From positions 1-13,074 of the forward strand of contig JAKAKF010000004.1 of assembly GCA_021813595.1 (NCBI GenBank): a stretch of 13,074 nucleotides of DNA. Reading direction: 5' to 3'. The DNA comes from a bacterium. GTDB lineage: Bacteria; SZUA-79; Acidulodesulfobacterales; Acidulodesulfobacteraceae. Shown here piece by piece: positions 1-6,305 of the stretch. The first letter of the stretch is position 1; each line of letters begins with the position of its first letter. Position numbers and translations under genes: made by a program. The notes beneath the pieces were generated by a model. That model had not been told where the DNA came from and searched no databases. It saw nothing but the letters and a program-made list of their open reading frames with translations.

Positions 1-1
1 A

Positions 2-340
2 CCTACCGGTTATAACGGGTCAAACGTCGAAACTTTTAACGGAGGCGGTGGAGTAGCTGAAAACGGCCAGATTTCTTCGGTTATCCAGGCCCAGGTCGTT
101 AAAGTTTATCCTAACGGCAACGTCGAACTTAAGGGAGAAAGGAAAGTTTCCGTTAACGGAGAAACCAGATTCTTATTAATTAAAGGTATAGCCAGGCCTA
201 TAGACATATCTCCGGCGAACACGATTTTGTCGAGCCAGATATCCGACGAAAGAATATGGATAAACGGCAGGGGTTATGTAAACAGCTCGCAGAGTCCGAA
301 CTGGCTTTATAAGCTCATGCAGGATATCTGGCCGTTCTAG
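2..340 (+). CDS. flgH: Flagellar L-ring protein FlgH, C-terminal part (5' truncated by window edge)
   Basis: The reading frame is open from base 2 and ends at TAG 338-340, giving 112 residues. FlgH is an outer-membrane lipoprotein that forms the L ring, the outer bushing of the flagellar rod. The visible part shows the typical FlgH C-terminus: a stretch with GGGVAENGQISS, then a strand-rich segment VVKVYPNGNVELKGERKVSVNGE, cut here only by the usual turns, then IKGIARPIDISPANTI, SSQISDERI and a final W-L-YKLMQDIWPF. The N-terminal signal peptide and lipobox lie upstream of the window. It precedes flgI as in most flagellar operons, but the gap to flgI is unusually wide (about 180 bp) because of a repeat pair. 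Identification is firm. Confidence 0.93.
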   Translation, partial: PTGYNGSNVETFNGGGGVAENGQISSVIQAQVVKVYPNGNVELKGERKVSVNGETRFLLIKGIARPIDISPANTILSSQISDERIWINGRGYVNSSQSPNWLYKLMQDIWPF

Positions 341-393
341 ATATATTATTTAATATTTAAGAATTTCTTGATAAGATTTCTAATGTTAAGCAA

Positions 394-485
394 TTCTGGA
401 TTCCGGCTTTCGCCGGAATGACGTTCTCTTTAGGTTAAATGTCAAATTTGGACATTGTCATTCCGGCGAAAGCCGGAATCCAGAA
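394..485. repeat. Inverted pair of 27-nt hairpin repeats, pair 1 (flgH-flgI gap)
   Basis: Units at 396-422 and 457-483 are exact reverse complements of each other, and the match extends 2 bp outward to 394 and 485. Each unit is also a hairpin: core ATTCCGGC-TTTC-GCCGGAAT with an 8-bp stem and 4-nt loop, flanked by CTGG and GAC. The core resembles the ATTCCC-N8-GGGAAT pattern of dRS3-type dispersed repeats. Translated, the right unit gives VIPAKAGIQ, a common sign of this repeat being mistaken for coding sequence. A 34-nt spacer separates the two units. The pair makes up about half of the flgH-flgI gap. It might form hairpins in the flgH-flgI transcript, but neither unit has a clear T-tract. 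Confidence 0.93.
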
Positions 486-519
486 GATAAAAAATTATAA
501 TGCAGGATTAAGGAAAATT

Positions 520-1578
520 ATGAAGAAAAAAATAATTTTACCGGCGTTAATATTCTTATTAGGCTTGTTTGCCGCGTGCTCCGCGCCCGGTTTTTCCTCC
601 GCCGCAACTATAGGAAATATCACTTCGATATACGGCGCTATGAGCAATCCGATAGTCGGCTACGGTCTCGTTACCGGTCTTGACGGAACGGGAGACCAGT
701 GGGGCGTTAACGTTACCCAGCAGAGCATAGTTACTATGCTGTCAAAATTAGGCATCAATACCAATGAGGCTTCTCTGTACGAAATCAGGGATACCGCCGC
801 CGTTATGGTTACGGCGGAACTTCCTCCTTTCGCCGTAACGGGCGAAAGAATAAACGTTACCGTGAGTTCTATCGGAAACGCGGAAAGCTTGCAGGGCGGA
901 GTTTTATTGATGACCCCGCTTAAAGGGCCGGACGGCAAAGTTTACGCGCTCGGCCAGGGTAGCGTATCTACGGGAGGCAGCGTCGCATCCGAAAACGTTA
1001 TGCCTCTTCCCGGATACGTGCCGGTATCGCAAAATTTCCAGACGTCGGGCATCGTCGATAACGGAGGAGTCGTAGAAAAAGGCGTGTCTATAGGACTCAA
1101 TACTTTCAGCAGCATCCGCCTGATTCTTAAAAACCCCAGTTTTACCGACTCGTCGAGAATTGCCGCCGCGATAAACGCAAAAATTGGCAAAGGGACGGCA
1201 AAACCGCTCAATTCTACAAGCGTATCGGTCGCCGTTCCCGCATCTTACAAAGGGAACGTTTCGCAGTTTATATCGGTTATAGACGCTATAAACGTTAAAA
1301 CTCATTCAAAAGCAATTATAGTTATAAACGAAAGGTCTGGAACGGTGGTAATGGGCGGGAATATAAAAATAAATCCGGTTGCCATATCGAACAGAAATAT
1401 AACGCTTAAGATAAACAAAAAAAGAGTTCCCAACGCATTTTATTTGAAAAACGGATTGACGGTGGCCGAACTCGTAAAAGCCTTAAATGCCGTGGGGGCT
1501 TCTACGTCGAGCATAATCTCTATACTCGAATCTATTAAGGCGGCGGGGGCTTTATCCGCGGAAATAAAAATAATTTAA
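520..1578 (+). CDS. flgI: Flagellar P-ring protein FlgI
   Basis: The product is 352 residues, close to the usual length of about 365. FlgI forms the periplasmic P ring around the rod. The start is ATG 520, preceded by AAGGA at 510-514. A longer in-frame start at 439 would only translate the repeat unit. Residues 1-28 form a Sec signal (KKK, then a hydrophobic core), with likely cleavage near SSA-A around residue 28. The mature part begins with ATIGNITSIYG and the hallmark IVGYGLVTGLDGTGDQ, then SIVTMLSKLGI, as in all FlgI. The C-terminus carries GTVVMGGNIKI and a final LTVAELVKALNAVGAS segment, both typical. An oddity is LFAAC at residues 16-20, which resembles a lipobox. The gene follows flgH. 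The flgJ gene that often comes next is not here. Confidence 0.96.
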   Translation: MKKKIILPALIFLLGLFAACSAPGFSSAATIGNITSIYGAMSNPIVGYGLVTGLDGTGDQWGVNVTQQSIVTMLSKLGINTNEASLYEIRDTAAVMVTAELPPFAVTGERINVTVSSIGNAESLQGGVLLMTPLKGPDGKVYALGQGSVSTGGSVASENVMPLPGYVPVSQNFQTSGIVDNGGVVEKGVSIGLNTFSSIRLILKNPSFTDSSRIAAAINAKIGKGTAKPLNSTSVSVAVPASYKGNVSQFISVIDAINVKTHSKAIIVINERSGTVVMGGNIKINPVAISNRNITLKINKKRVPNAFYLKNGLTVAELVKALNAVGASTSSIISILESIKAAGALSAEIKII

Positions 1579-1593
1579 GGTACGGAGGGATAT

Positions 1594-1621
1594 TAAAGTT
1601 ATAGTCTAAAAATGTCGATTG
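1594..1621 (+). promoter_or_regulatory. Sigma-28 (FliA)-like promoter upstream of flgM
   Basis: TAAAGTTA (1594-1601) matches 7 of 8 bases of the sigma-28 -35 consensus TAAAGTTT. After 12 nt comes GTCGATTG (1614-1621), matching 5 of 8 bases of GCCGATAA. The usual spacer is 11, so this is one base longer. It lies between the flgI stop and the flgM start and would give a 5' leader of about 35 nt. A sigma-28 promoter before flgM is known in enteric bacteria, where it lets the anti-sigma factor be made in proportion to sigma-28 activity. The function is inferred from sequence only. Confidence 0.5.
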
Positions 1622-1664
1622 TCATATAAAGCAAGATTAAATTTCTAAAAAGAAGGTAAAATGT

Positions 1665-1967
1665 ATGGCAATCGAAATTTCCGGAATTACGTCGTCCGTT
1701 ATCGGCGAAATACCGCAAAACAACAATAACGGTAAGAAAAAAGAAGTAAACGGTCCGGAAGCCGGTCGGGCGGCAGGTTCCGATAAGGTCAGCATTTCGG
1801 AAGGTGCGAGTTTTATCGGAAGTTTAAAAAGCGCCGTAAACGGGGCGCAGTCGGCTCCTCCTTCCAAAATTAGCGATATCAGGCAAAAGATAGCATCGGG
1901 AAATTACGCCGATTCTTCAAAAATTGCCGAAGGGCTGATTAACAGCTTAAACATTACCGGCGAGTAG
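1665..1967 (+). CDS. flgM: Anti-sigma-28 factor FlgM
   Basis: This is a small hydrophilic protein of 100 residues, the usual size for FlgM. FlgM binds and holds sigma-28 (FliA) until the hook-basal body is complete, then is exported through the flagellar channel. The middle region has DKVSISEGASFIGSL, and the C-terminal half has ISDIRQKIASGNYADSSKIAEGLI. This is the FlgM signature of a helix, then I-x-SG-x-Y, then a helix ending in the IAEGLI pattern. The N-terminal 40 residues are low-complexity (NNNNGKKK), as expected for the disordered export part. The SD is AGAAGG at 1651-1656, 8 nt before ATG 1665. A sigma-28-like promoter lies just upstream. flgN follows after 27 nt. Confidence 0.9.
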   Translation: MAIEISGITSSVIGEIPQNNNNGKKKEVNGPEAGRAAGSDKVSISEGASFIGSLKSAVNGAQSAPPSKISDIRQKIASGNYADSSKIAEGLINSLNITGE

Positions 1968-1994
1968 CAAAAATTTAAAGGTTGACAGGCATAT

Positions 1995-2462
1995 ATGAAA
2001 AATACGGTTTCAAACGAAAATAAACTCGAAGACCTCCTCGCCATAGTCAGGAGGTTAAAAAAAGAGCTTAACGACTCTTATTCGATGCTGAAAACTAATT
2101 TTAATCCTATAAAAAATATAGATATATTCGACGATAAAAGAAAAATTTTAAAAGAAATAGCTGATAAGATAAAAGAGTTTGGGGCGGTAACGGCCGGTAA
2201 CGAGGAAATAAGCGGCGAAGACGGAGTCCGCGGCGTAGGCCTGGAAATAAAAGAATTGCTCAAAGCGGAAATACTGGAAATAGCCGAATTAAACAGCGCG
2301 TTTTCCGCTTTAATCAAAAAAAACATATATTATAATCAGCTTACTATTTCGTTTATTACAGACGCTTTCAACAAAAATTCAATTTACGACAGGGCCGGCG
2401 GAAGCAATTCAAACTTTTTTCCGTTAAAAAACGTTTTAATGAAGTCGGGGGTCAGGGTATAA
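1995..2462 (+). CDS. flgN: FlgN-family export chaperone for FlgK and FlgL
   Basis: The product is 155 residues, nearly all predicted helix and rich in Lys, Glu and Ile, as in FlgN. FlgN binds the C-termini of FlgK and FlgL in the cytoplasm and delivers them to the export gate. The sequence match is weak, as usual for this family. The support is length, helical heptad-like spacing (residues 8-35 and 80-110), a C-terminal YNQLTISFITDAF helix followed by NSIYDRAG, and position between flgM and flgK. The stop TAA 2460-2462 directly abuts the flgK ATG, so the two are probably translationally coupled. AAAGG at 1977-1981 is a distant SD (13 nt from the ATG). Assignment is mostly from context plus fold-like features. 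Confidence 0.78.
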   Translation: MKNTVSNENKLEDLLAIVRRLKKELNDSYSMLKTNFNPIKNIDIFDDKRKILKEIADKIKEFGAVTAGNEEISGEDGVRGVGLEIKELLKAEILEIAELNSAFSALIKKNIYYNQLTISFITDAFNKNSIYDRAGGSNSNFFPLKNVLMKSGVRV

Positions 2463-4649
2463 ATGCTTACCATAAATAATATATTAGATATAGCAGATTC
2501 GGCTATGAACGCCAATACGGCTGCAATGAACACCGTATCTCAGAACGTTGCCAACGTAAATACTCCTTTTTACAACAGCGAAACGCCGATACAAACGGAA
2601 GCTCCCGCGGTAGTAGGCGCACCTTATACATACGGCACGGGAGTGAACGTAAACGATATACAGAGAAGCACCGATAATTTCGTCCAGTCTGAAGTTAATA
2701 ACGAAACCGGACAAAATAGCTATTATACAACGCTGTATCAGGGTTTGGACCAGATTCAGAATCTGTTTAACGACCAGACCGGCTCAGGTTTCAGTTCGCA
2801 GATTTCTCAGTTCTTTAACGATTTTCAGAATGTTGCCAACAATCCGTCTAATACTTCCCAGAGAACGGCTTTATTGGCCGACGCTCAGTCGCTTACCGGG
2901 TCTATAAATAACGCTTATACTACTATAATGAATACCGTATCTTCTACTAATACTTCGATTAACGGCGTTATTCCGCAGATTAACAGCCTTACTACTCAGA
3001 TTGCCGGCCTTAACCAGCAGATTACTTATGCGCTTAACGCGGGCAGTAACGCAAACGAACTGCAGGACCAGCAGATGCAGGCTATAAACAGCCTTTCCAA
3101 GCTCGTCAATATTTCGTATTATACCAATAACAACGGAAAAACGAATATATCGGTCGGCGATGTGCCGTTAGTATCAAGCGATTCGTCTTTTAATCTATCG
3201 ACGCAGATTAACCCGTCTAATGCGGCGAATTTGGATATTATGTGGACGGGGCCGGACGGTTCCGCCCAGTCTATAACGAACCAGGTTACCGGAGGCAGTC
3301 TCGGCGCATACGTAAATATCGAACAGACTGCGGCGCCGTCTTATATAAGCCAGCTTAATTCGCTTGCGGCGTCGGTGACCGACAACGTAAACTCCCTGCA
3401 ATACAACGGCTACGGTCTCGACGGTTCGACGGGGAATTATTTCTTTCAGCCGAATTTGACGACGGCGGTGGGGACAAATTCTGTTTCTAATAACCCTGTA
3501 ACCGACGCAACTATATCGACCGGCATGGTAACTAATCCGGCGGATTTGACAGGGGATAGTTATAAGATTGTTTCTGACGGCTCCGGCGGTTTTACAGTTA
3601 CAAATACTACAACAAATCCAAGCGAAACGGTTAATGCGACAGTTTCTTCCACTTTTAATAAATACAATCAGGAAGTTTACACTATAGGTTTTGATGGGGT
3701 TTCCGTTAATATAACTCCGACTGCAACCACCGCATCTCCCTTATCTCCCGTATATCCGGCAAGCGGCGATACTTTTACCGTTCAGCAGAATACGACCAAT
3801 CCGGCTTTTACTATGGAGGTCAATCCGAATCTTACTACCTCTCAGGTAGCGGGGGCATCCGCCGTTTCAACAGCGGTTAATCCGACCAACGCCGGCAACG
3901 CGACGATTAGCGCCGGAGCGGTTATTAATCCGTATAATCAAAGTAGTAGTTCTAATTATACAAACGAAGGCGGGCAATATACTATAACATATACTGGACA
4001 AGGAACACTAGCAAAAACTGGAGATTTTACAGTTACCAACAATACTACAAATTCAACTCAAACAATAGATGATATACCAATTACGCCAAATTCATCAGGT
4101 CAATCCGAATATTCTATTTTTTTTGGTAATCAGATTTTTAGCGGTAGTAATGGCGGGCAGGCAGAAAATTTTCATGTGACGCTTACAGGAACGCCACAAA
4201 TTGGCGATTCTTTTACGGCAAACGTTTTGAGTCCGTCAAGATCTTCATCCATTAATAACGGCTCAAATCTTAACAGTAATTATTTAACTCCCATGACTTT
4301 ATCTAACATGAATTCTGCCGGTTTATCCGGCAATAACGAAAACGCGCTTGCCCTCGGCGCGCTTCAAAATAATAATTTGCCTATTAACGGGACAAGTTCG
4401 ACTATTTCGACGTATTATGCGAATATAGTTTCAAATATCGGAACGCAGTCTCAGAGCGCAAATACTAATTATACTAATTCCACCTCCGTTTTGACGAATT
4501 TGCAGAATCAGCTCCAATCGTTCGTCGGAGTAAATATGAACCAGCAGATGACGAACCTCGTCAATTACCAGAATTCGTATCAGGCGGCGGCGGCAATTAC
4601 AAGCTCCGTTCAGGCAATTATGACGGCGCTTTTAAGCACAGTGCCGTAA
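2463..4649 (+). CDS. flgK: Hook-filament junction protein FlgK (HAP1)
   Basis: The product is 728 residues, against about 550 in enteric FlgK. FlgK is exported and forms the first junction layer between hook and filament. The N-terminal D0 helix is seen in SAMNANTAAMNTVSQNVANVNTP (from residue 13, with normal family spacing), followed by GTGVNVNDIQRSTDNFV and a D1 region with LNDQTGSGF-like and LLADAQSLTGSINNAY segments. The C-terminal D0 helix holds GVNMNQQMTNLVNYQNSYQAAAAI and SVQAIMTALLST. The usual TPGYSRQ is here TPFYNSE. The extra length is in the middle, where a domain of about 100 residues appears twice (residues 349-443 and 480-588). The second copy has an AT-rich, different codon usage. 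The gene starts immediately after the flgN stop, and GGGGG within the flgN end can serve as SD. Confidence 0.94.
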   Translation: MLTINNILDIADSAMNANTAAMNTVSQNVANVNTPFYNSETPIQTEAPAVVGAPYTYGTGVNVNDIQRSTDNFVQSEVNNETGQNSYYTTLYQGLDQIQNLFNDQTGSGFSSQISQFFNDFQNVANNPSNTSQRTALLADAQSLTGSINNAYTTIMNTVSSTNTSINGVIPQINSLTTQIAGLNQQITYALNAGSNANELQDQQMQAINSLSKLVNISYYTNNNGKTNISVGDVPLVSSDSSFNLSTQINPSNAANLDIMWTGPDGSAQSITNQVTGGSLGAYVNIEQTAAPSYISQLNSLAASVTDNVNSLQYNGYGLDGSTGNYFFQPNLTTAVGTNSVSNNPVTDATISTGMVTNPADLTGDSYKIVSDGSGGFTVTNTTTNPSETVNATVSSTFNKYNQEVYTIGFDGVSVNITPTATTASPLSPVYPASGDTFTVQQNTTNPAFTMEVNPNLTTSQVAGASAVSTAVNPTNAGNATISAGAVINPYNQSSSSNYTNEGGQYTITYTGQGTLAKTGDFTVTNNTTNSTQTIDDIPITPNSSGQSEYSIFFGNQIFSGSNGGQAENFHVTLTGTPQIGDSFTANVLSPSRSSSINNGSNLNSNYLTPMTLSNMNSAGLSGNNENALALGALQNNNLPINGTSSTISTYYANIVSNIGTQSQSANTNYTNSTSVLTNLQNQLQSFVGVNMNQQMTNLVNYQNSYQAAAAITSSVQAIMTALLSTVP
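3507..4226 (+). repeat. Tandem duplicated surface domain inside flgK
   Basis: Two stretches of the FlgK protein align by eye. Copy 1 is residues 349-443 (3507-3791) and copy 2 is residues 480-588 (3900-4226). Shared landmarks in the same order are ATISTG / ATISAG, GGFTVTNTTTNPSETV / GDFTVTNNTTNSTQTI, YTIGFDG / YSIFFGN, and GDTFTVQQN / GDSFTANV. The nucleotide sequences have diverged far more than the proteins, so the duplication is old or the copies arrived separately. The region corresponds to the variable outward-facing part of FlgK. Confidence 0.7.
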
Positions 4650-4660
4650 TTAATAAAAGA

Positions 4661-4797
4661 CTGGATTCCCGCCTGCGCGGGAATGACAAGAGAAAAAAAA
4701 GGGTCATATTTATTTATCATCATACTCTCGTCTGCATTTGCGGGCATATGCTGTTAGAAAGTATAAAGGTGTCATTCCCGCGCAGGCGGGAATCCAG
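4661..4797. repeat. Inverted pair of 27-nt hairpin repeats, pair 2 (flgK-flgL gap)
   Basis: Units at 4661-4687 and 4771-4797 are exact reverse complements over 27 nt. Each has the core ATTCCCGC-CTGC-GCGGGAAT or its complement, an 8-bp stem with 4-nt loop, flanked by CTGG and GAC. The spacer is 83 nt and holds no gene. Both units carry the same variant of the core, different from pair 1 and pair 3. The left unit begins 11 nt after the flgK stop. Just before the right unit, AAAGGTGTCA (4765-4774) recurs at 4820-4829 in the following hairpin. Confidence 0.93.
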
Positions 4798-4815
4798 AAA
4801 ATAGAGGCAGGGGCA

Positions 4816-4907
4816 GGAAAAAGGTGTCAGATTTTATTTTTCCGCCCGATAAAGCAGTAATAATAGACAAAATATAATAGCGGAAAATTAATCTGACACC
4901 TTTTTCC
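4816..4907. repeat. 92-bp imperfect hairpin upstream of flgL
   Basis: GGAAAAAGGTGTCAGATT (4816-4833) is the exact reverse complement of 4890-4907. Further in, TTTTCCGC (4838-4845) pairs with GCGGAAAA (4880-4887), leaving a small internal loop and a 34-nt terminal loop. A decayed copy of the right arm follows at 4939-4957 (15 of 19 bases, with all four differences being transitions). The rest of the 354-nt flgK-flgL gap (4650-5003) is pair 2, AT-rich sequence and the flgL SD. I see no small gene in it. The structure looks like a small mobile or REP-like element. No transposase is nearby. Confidence 0.85.
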
Positions 4908-5003
4908 GTTATATTGCAGAGCGTCAGGCGGAGAATAAAATCCGATGCCTTTTTCTGCATATGTTTTGATATATATAGTTTTTAGTAGCGAGGTAAAGCG
5001 AAA

Positions 5004-5993
5004 ATGATACAGATAACCAACGGCATGATATACAACAATATTAACAACGAATTGTCGAACGAATCTACCAATATTTATAATCTTCAGGACCAGATTTCGA
5101 GCGGCTTGCAAATAAATTATCCTCAGGATAATCCGGCGGGTATGGTTAACGTTCTTTCGTATAAAAACAGCACCGCGCTAGTCACGCAGTATAATTCGAA
5201 CGTAAGCATCGCGAACAGCGTAGGCTCTTTAGCCTCGTCCACTATAAGCAACGCTATGACGGCAGTAAATCAGGCAAGCACGCTTGCCGTCGAAATGGCA
5301 AACGGAACGAATACTCCCGCAAATAATGAGGCGGCGGCACAGCAGGTAGGGCAGATTATCAGCGAGCTTACGCAGTCGGCGGATACCTCTTATAACGGAC
5401 AGAATATTTTTACGGGGGACAATCTTAATTTATCCTCGGCATATACGACTACGACGGCTTATTATACTGCCGTAAATTCAACCGGTTCGCCTGTTAATGT
5501 TAATTACAGCGTCTATACCTATGCAGGAACCGATACGAACCAGAATTACCAGATAACCCAGAATGAAACTGTAACCCCGTCGCTTACCGCCGATGCTATC
5601 TTCGGAAACGACTCTGTACAACCGGCAAGTCCGACTTCGCCCTATACCCCCTCCGGCCTCATTTCCGTTCTTTCGCTTTTTCAGTCGGAACTTCAGAATA
5701 ACGTGTATCAGCAGAATTCCTCTGCTATTATTCAAGGTATTCAGAATGGATTAAACACGATGACCGCCGCTCAGGCGACCGTGGGGACGGTAGTTCAGAG
5801 GCTTAACGAACAGCAGACGAGCTACCAGACGGTTTTGTCTAATATTTCCCAGCTCCTAAGCCAGACGCAGGACGTTAACGTAGCGCAGGCTATGACTAAC
5901 CTGACGCAGGCGCAGAATTCTTATCAGGCTACGCTCGAAGCCTCTTCCAATATTACTTCGCTGACGCCGATGCTTCTCCAGTATCTTAAATAG
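5004..5993 (+). CDS. flgL: Hook-filament junction protein FlgL (HAP3)
   Basis: The product is 329 residues, typical for FlgL (about 300-320). FlgL forms the second junction layer, on which the filament is built. The N-terminal D0/D1 helices include LQDQISSGLQINYPQDNPAG (residues 27-46), the family's QISSG-x-x-I-x-x-P-x-D-x-P motif. The C-terminal helices include DVNVAQAMTNLTQAQNSYQATLEASS and end in MLLQYLK, typical of flagellin-like proteins. The middle is Thr/Asn/Tyr-rich and variable. GAGG at 4990-4993 sits 10 nt before ATG 5004. It is separated from flgK by a repeat-laden gap, so it may have its own promoter, though I do not see a convincing one. csrA follows after 23 nt. Confidence 0.93.
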   Translation: MIQITNGMIYNNINNELSNESTNIYNLQDQISSGLQINYPQDNPAGMVNVLSYKNSTALVTQYNSNVSIANSVGSLASSTISNAMTAVNQASTLAVEMANGTNTPANNEAAAQQVGQIISELTQSADTSYNGQNIFTGDNLNLSSAYTTTTAYYTAVNSTGSPVNVNYSVYTYAGTDTNQNYQITQNETVTPSLTADAIFGNDSVQPASPTSPYTPSGLISVLSLFQSELQNNVYQQNSSAIIQGIQNGLNTMTAAQATVGTVVQRLNEQQTSYQTVLSNISQLLSQTQDVNVAQAMTNLTQAQNSYQATLEASSNITSLTPMLLQYLK

Positions 5994-5994
5994 T

Positions 5995-6007
5995 TGCCGC
6001 TTCGGCA
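5995..6007 (+). promoter_or_regulatory. Small hairpin in the csrA leader
   Basis: TGCCG-CTT-CGGCA forms a 5-bp stem between the flgL stop and the csrA ATG, ending 9 nt before it. It occupies the place where an SD would be expected, and no other SD is visible. It is followed by TAAAAAATT, not a T-tract, so it is not a typical terminator. A role in csrA translation is possible but unproven. Confidence 0.35.
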
Positions 6008-6016
6008 TAAAAAATT

Positions 6017-6286
6017 ATGTTAATTCTTGCAAGAAAAACCGGCGAAAGCATAAAAATAGGGGATAATATAACCCTCGAAGTTATTTCCGTAGCAGGAAAT
6101 ACCGTAAAAATAGGAATAGAAGCCCCAAAGGAAGTCGGTATCCTCAGGAAGGAACTTTACGACATGATTAAAAACGAAAATATTAGCGCTTCAGGCGTTA
6201 GTTTATCGGATTTATCGGGATTAAACGATTTGGGCGGCATAAGCGCGCCGGACGGCGCATATATCGATAAAGACAAAAAAATATAA
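6017..6286 (+). CDS. csrA: Carbon storage regulator CsrA, with C-terminal extension
   Basis: CsrA is a dimeric RNA-binding protein that blocks translation of target mRNAs at GGA motifs near the SD. In many bacteria the main target is flagellin mRNA. Residues 1-50 match CsrA throughout: [22 protein letters not shown], then [19 protein letters not shown]. The RNA-contact residues L4, R6 and the Arg of the ILRKE segment (equivalent to R44) are kept. The product is 89 residues, while typical CsrA is 61-75. About 30 extra residues after the helix (from NISASGVSL to the end) have no counterpart in the usual family. No clear SD precedes ATG 6017. fliW, encoding the CsrA antagonist, follows after 19 nt. 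Confidence 0.95.
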   Translation: MLILARKTGESIKIGDNITLEVISVAGNTVKIGIEAPKEVGILRKELYDMIKNENISASGVSLSDLSGLNDLGGISAPDGAYIDKDKKI

Positions 6287-6305
6287 AAATATAAGAGGTT
6301 TTTAA

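Noticed and set aside
394..485. CRISPR-like reading of the 27-nt repeats
   Set aside because: Repeats occur as inverted pairs, not direct arrays with regular spacers, and no cas gene is near.
660..1305. Minus-strand open frames of 89-133 codons opposite flgI
   Set aside because: They are antisense to a clear flgI, overlap each other in different frames and have no SD or recognisable domain.
4845..4852. CCCGATAA as a sigma-28 -10 box before flgL
   Set aside because: It lies at the stem-loop boundary of the hairpin and no TAAA is found at the right distance upstream.
4772..5111. Two minus-strand open frames over the flgK-flgL gap
   Set aside because: They run through the repeat unit and the hairpin, and one enters flgL. 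The translation is repeat-derived with no domain.
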